9,062 nucleotides of DNA, taken from NCBI GenBank assembly GCA_902796565.1, contig CADBPP010000096.1, positions 1-9,062 on the forward strand, in the 5' to 3' direction. Source of the DNA: an uncultured Eubacteriales bacterium. GTDB lineage: Bacteria; Bacillota; Clostridia; Eubacteriales; Anaerofustaceae. Position 1 is the stretch's first letter. Every line of letters starts with the position of its first letter. The position numbers and the translations under genes are program-made. Under the pieces are notes generated by a model, which worked only from the letters and a program-made list of their open reading frames with translations, did no database searches and was not told where the DNA came from. Of this stretch, positions 6,471 to 9,062 are shown in pieces.

Positions 6471-6512
6471 AAAAAGCCCCCGGAGCCGCACTGGGGCAGC
6501 CGGGGGGGCTTT
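6471..6512 (-). terminator. Intrinsic terminator of the fusion-gene transcript
   Basis: On the minus strand, AAAGCCCCCCCGG (6512-6500) pairs with CCGGGGGCTTT (6483-6473), with two extra C residues bulged. The 16-nt apical part carries its own short GC stem, and a TTTTT run ends the right arm. It lies 21 nt after the fusion gene's TAG. Arm symmetry means it could also act on the other strand. Confidence 0.85.
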
Positions 6513-6533
6513 GTTTCTTTATGATGAGGGTGG

Positions 6534-9032
6534 CTACTCGGTAAGGCCCAGGGCCTTCGCAGCGTCCTCCCTGATCTGGTACTTGAGGATCTTTCCCGCC
6601 ACGTTCATCGGGAAGCTGTCCACGAACATGATGTAGCGGGGCACCTTGTGACGGGCCAGGGAAGCGGAGATGAAGTCCCTCAGCTCCTGCTCGGTGAGGC
6701 TCATGCCTTCCTTGAGGATGACAGCGGCCAGCACTTCCTCGCCGTACTGCTTGTCCGGGACGCCCACCACCTGGACGTCGGAGACCTTCGGGTGGGTGTA
6801 GATGAATTCCTCTATCTCCTTGGGATAGATGTTCTCCCCTCCCCTGATGATCATGTCCTTGAGCCTTCCGGTGATGACGTAGTTGCCGTCATCCCGCCTC
6901 ATGGCCAGGTCTCCCGTATGGAGCCAGCCGTCGGCGTCGATGGCCTGGGCGGTGGCGGAGGGCATCTTGTAGTAGCCCTTCATGATGTTGTAGCCCCTGG
7001 CCACGAACTCGCCTATGACGTTGTCCGGGCAGGGCTCGTTGGTCTCGGGATCCACTATGCGGCATTCGATCTCGGGAAGTTCCCTTCCGACGGTGGCGAC
7101 CCTGACCTCCAGGGGATCGTCGGAGAAGCTCATGGTGCAGCCGGGGGATGCCTCCGTCTGTCCGTAGACTATGGTGATCTCCTTCATGTTCATTTTGTCC
7201 ACCACGTCCTGCATGACGGACACGGGGCAGGGGCTGCCGGCCATGATGCCGGTGCGCATGTAGGAGAAATCCGTCTTTTCAAAGTCGGGATGCTCCAGCA
7301 TGGAGATGAACATGGTGGGCACTCCGTGGAACGCCGTGATGTGCTCGGTGTTGATGCAGTCCAGGGCCGGCTTCGTGGAGAAGTATGGCAGGGGCATGAG
7401 GCTCGTGCCGTGGGTCATGGAGGCCGTCATGGCCAGCACCATGCCGAAGCAGTGGAACATGGGCACCTGTATCATCATCCTGTCGGCGGTGGACAGATCC
7501 ATCCTGTCGCCGATGCACTTTCCGTTGTTGACCACGTTGTAGTGGGTCAGCATGACTCCCTTCGGGAAGCCCGTGGTGCCGGAGGTGTACTGCATGTTCG
7601 CGACGTCGTCCTTGTCCACCAGGGCCGCCATCCTGAGCACTTCCCTTCTCGGCACCCTTTCGGAGAGCTCCAGAGCCTCCTCCCAGCTCATGCCGCCGGG
7701 CATCGTGAAGCCCACGGTGATGACGTTACGAAGAAACGGCAGTCTCCTGGCGTGGAGGGCCTCGCCCTTCTTCTTCGTCTTGAGCTCGGGACACAGCTCG
7801 GTGATGATCCCGCCGTAGCTGATGTCGCGGTTCCCCTCGGTGATTATAAGGGTATGGGTGTCGGACTGCTTGAGCAGATATTCCGCCTCATGGATCTTGT
7901 ATGCGGTGTTGACGGTGACCAGCACCGCCCCGATCTTGGTGGTCGCCCAGAAGGCTATGTACCACTGGGGCACGTTGGAAGCCCATACCGCCACGTGGGA
8001 GCCCGCCTTCACGCCCATGGCGATCAGGGACGCCGCGAAGGTGTCCACGTCGTCGCGGAACTCCGAATAGGTCCTGGTGTAGTCCAGTGTGGTGTAACGG
8101 AAGGCGATCTGGTCGGGATACTCCTCCACCATGCGGTCCAGCACCTTCGGGAAGGTCTCCTCGATGAGAAGGTCCTTCTTCCAGACATAGGTGCCCGTAT
8201 GGGCTCTGTTGTAGTAGAGGGTCTTCTCGTTCCTGGCGGTGTCGCCGAACTGCCTGATGTAGCAGGCGAAGTGGGAGAGGATTATCTCCAGGTCGCTGAG
8301 TTCGGGAAGCCACAGGGGATCCCATACCAGAGAGATGAAGCCGTCGTAGTTGACGCTTCTAAGAGCCAGCATGATCTCCCTGATGGGAAGGATGCCCTCC
8401 CCCGCCAGGACATGGGTCACCTCCCCGCCGCTGAGGGTGAAGTCGCTGTAGGTCACATGCCTGACGTAGGCTCCCAGGTTGGTGATCACCTTCTCCGGGG
8501 ATTCCTGAGTGACGCTGTAGGCGCCGGAAAGGTTCCACAGGGCCGCCAGGCGGTCGCTGGCGTATTCCTCGAGGATGCTTCTCAGGAGGGCCGTATCCGC
8601 GAAGAGACCGGCGGTCTCCAGAAGGAGGGTGCAGCCCGTCCTCTCCGCCTCGGGGAGCACCTCGTCGATGAGGGAGCGCACCGCGTCCAGGGCGGATGGG
8701 TCGTCGCTTCCGCGGGCGCGGAGCCTCAGGTTCGGGACGTTCAGATATGACGCTATGTCGAGGCACTTTCCGATCTCGCTTACGGCCTGCTCCCTCACAC
8801 GGGGATCGGCTATGTCGGATATCACGTCTATCGCGGGTATGGAGATATGCTTTTCGAAAAGCTTCCTGGAGGTGGCGGCGGCGGTGTAGTCGTAAAATGC
8901 CCCGCCCTTGGCGAAATGCTCGTTGGATATGTTGTGCAGCTCTATGCCGTCATATCCCATCCCGCAGGCGGCCTCAAGGAATTCCTCGAATCCGAGGCCC
9001 CTCCACCCTCTGATGGAAAAGGAGAGTTTCAT
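6534..9032 (-). CDS. Fusion: xylose-isomerase-like TIM barrel + ACSF2-like acyl-CoA synthetase, 832 residues
   Basis: One uninterrupted reading frame joins two enzymes. Residues 1-262 form a xylose-isomerase-like TIM barrel (PF01261, sugar phosphate isomerase/epimerase type): GYDGIELHN (26-34), LLLETAG (136-142), HVTYSDF (192-198), GEGILPI (211-217), YDGFISLVWDP (229-239). Residues 290-832 form an adenylate-forming acyl-CoA synthetase closest in style to ACSF2/FadD: P-loop YTSGTTGFPKG (482-492), YGQTE (623-627), WLHTGD (703-708), GRLKDMIIRGGENIYPKEIE (722-741), and catalytic Lys814 in AGKILK. The ligase half has all core motifs and should activate a carboxylic acid, probably a fatty or related acyl group, to acyl-AMP and then acyl-CoA. 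The barrel lacks some expected metal ligands (Asn167, Val236), so its activity is uncertain. The ATG has AGGAGG 6 nt upstream (9039-9044). The gene follows an upstream coding end by 1 nt, implying an operon. Confidence 0.9.
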   Translation of the reverse strand: MKLSFSIRGWRGLGFEEFLEAACGMGYDGIELHNISNEHFAKGGAFYDYTAAATSRKLFEKHISIPAIDVISDIADPRVREQAVSEIGKCLDIASYLNVPNLRLRARGSDDPSALDAVRSLIDEVLPEAERTGCTLLLETAGLFADTALLRSILEEYASDRLAALWNLSGAYSVTQESPEKVITNLGAYVRHVTYSDFTLSGGEVTHVLAGEGILPIREIMLALRSVNYDGFISLVWDPLWLPELSDLEIILSHFACYIRQFGDTARNEKTLYYNRAHTGTYVWKKDLLIEETFPKVLDRMVEEYPDQIAFRYTTLDYTRTYSEFRDDVDTFAASLIAMGVKAGSHVAVWASNVPQWYIAFWATTKIGAVLVTVNTAYKIHEAEYLLKQSDTHTLIITEGNRDISYGGIITELCPELKTKKKGEALHARRLPFLRNVITVGFTMPGGMSWEEALELSERVPRREVLRMAALVDKDDVANMQYTSGTTGFPKGVMLTHYNVVNNGKCIGDRMDLSTADRMMIQVPMFHCFGMVLAMTASMTHGTSLMPLPYFSTKPALDCINTEHITAFHGVPTMFISMLEHPDFEKTDFSYMRTGIMAGSPCPVSVMQDVVDKMNMKEITIVYGQTEASPGCTMSFSDDPLEVRVATVGRELPEIECRIVDPETNEPCPDNVIGEFVARGYNIMKGYYKMPSATAQAIDADGWLHTGDLAMRRDDGNYVITGRLKDMIIRGGENIYPKEIEEFIYTHPKVSDVQVVGVPDKQYGEEVLAAVILKEGMSLTEQELRDFISASLARHKVPRYIMFVDSFPMNVAGKILKYQIREDAAKALGLTE

Positions 9033-9033
9033 A

Positions 9034-9062
9034 TCATTCCTCCTCGTATACGATCTTGTTCA
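9034..9062 (-). CDS. Possible C-terminal end of an upstream gene
   Basis: The frame ending at TGA 9036-9034 is open to the window edge and reads NKIVYEEE before the stop. Its GAG-GAG-GAA codons double as the Shine-Dalgarno of the fusion gene, and only one base separates its stop from the next ATG, an arrangement typical of translationally coupled operon genes. Eight codons are too few for identification, and chance is possible. Confidence 0.42.

Noticed and set aside
6648..8750. A 700-codon open frame on the plus strand, antisense to the fusion gene
   Set aside because: It is rich in Gly, His, Val and Asp in patterns expected from the complement of GC-rich codons, has no recognisable domain, and lies opposite a gene with complete enzyme motifs.
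1..9062. tRNA, rRNA, CRISPR, insertion sequence, prophage or known defence system
   Set aside because: Reading both strands shows no cloverleaf, no regularly spaced repeats, no transposase or integrase, and no toxin-antitoxin pair.

Overview
The window looks like chromosomal DNA from a GC-rich anaerobic bacterium, most likely a member of the Clostridia (Bacillota). This is inferred, not proven. The evidence is AT-rich sigma-A-type promoters (TTGAAA-17-TATAAT), strong AGGAGG-type ribosome binding sites, GC-rich intrinsic terminators with U-tracts, and a gene set typical of gut anaerobes: a MATE exporter, a cytoplasmic CE1-like esterase, a Suv3-like helicase, a deoxyinosine glycosylase and an ACSF2-like acyl-CoA ligase. 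I see no tRNA, rRNA, CRISPR array, insertion sequence or phage gene.

Layout. The left end carries the C-terminal part of an aldo/keto reductase (1-363, +), closed by a terminator. A near-consensus promoter then drives a complete MATE-family exporter (510-1862, +). A bidirectional terminator separates it from everything to the right, which is on the minus strand. Read in the direction of transcription, from the right edge: the last codons of an unknown upstream gene (9062-9034); an 832-residue fusion of a xylose-isomerase-like TIM barrel with an acyl-CoA synthetase (9032-6534) and its terminator; a promoter followed by a HEAT-like-repeat protein (6405-5746), a family 6 (HDG/deoxyinosine) DNA glycosylase overlapping it by 8 nt (5753-5265), and after 75 nt a Suv3-like RNA helicase (5189-3465) with its terminator; and finally a single-gene unit with its own extended -10 promoter encoding a CE1-type esterase (3226-1979).

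How the genes may work together. The HEAT-like protein, the glycosylase and probably the helicase form one transcription unit with a nucleic-acid maintenance theme; the overlap of the first two suggests translational coupling. The helicase leader can form a GC-rich hairpin directly against its Shine-Dalgarno sequence. The fusion gene starts 1 nt after the stop of an upstream gene whose last codons form its ribosome binding site, so it is probably the distal gene of another operon that begins outside the window. The exporter, the reductase and the esterase appear to be independent units.

The points most worth a second look are the TIM-barrel/acyl-CoA ligase fusion, whose barrel seems to have lost some expected metal ligands, and the Suv3-like helicase with an N-terminal helix-turn-helix and a C-terminal zinc ribbon. 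Two start codons (esterase, HEAT-like protein) are placed downstream of the longest possible ORF because the ribosome binding sites and promoters demand it.
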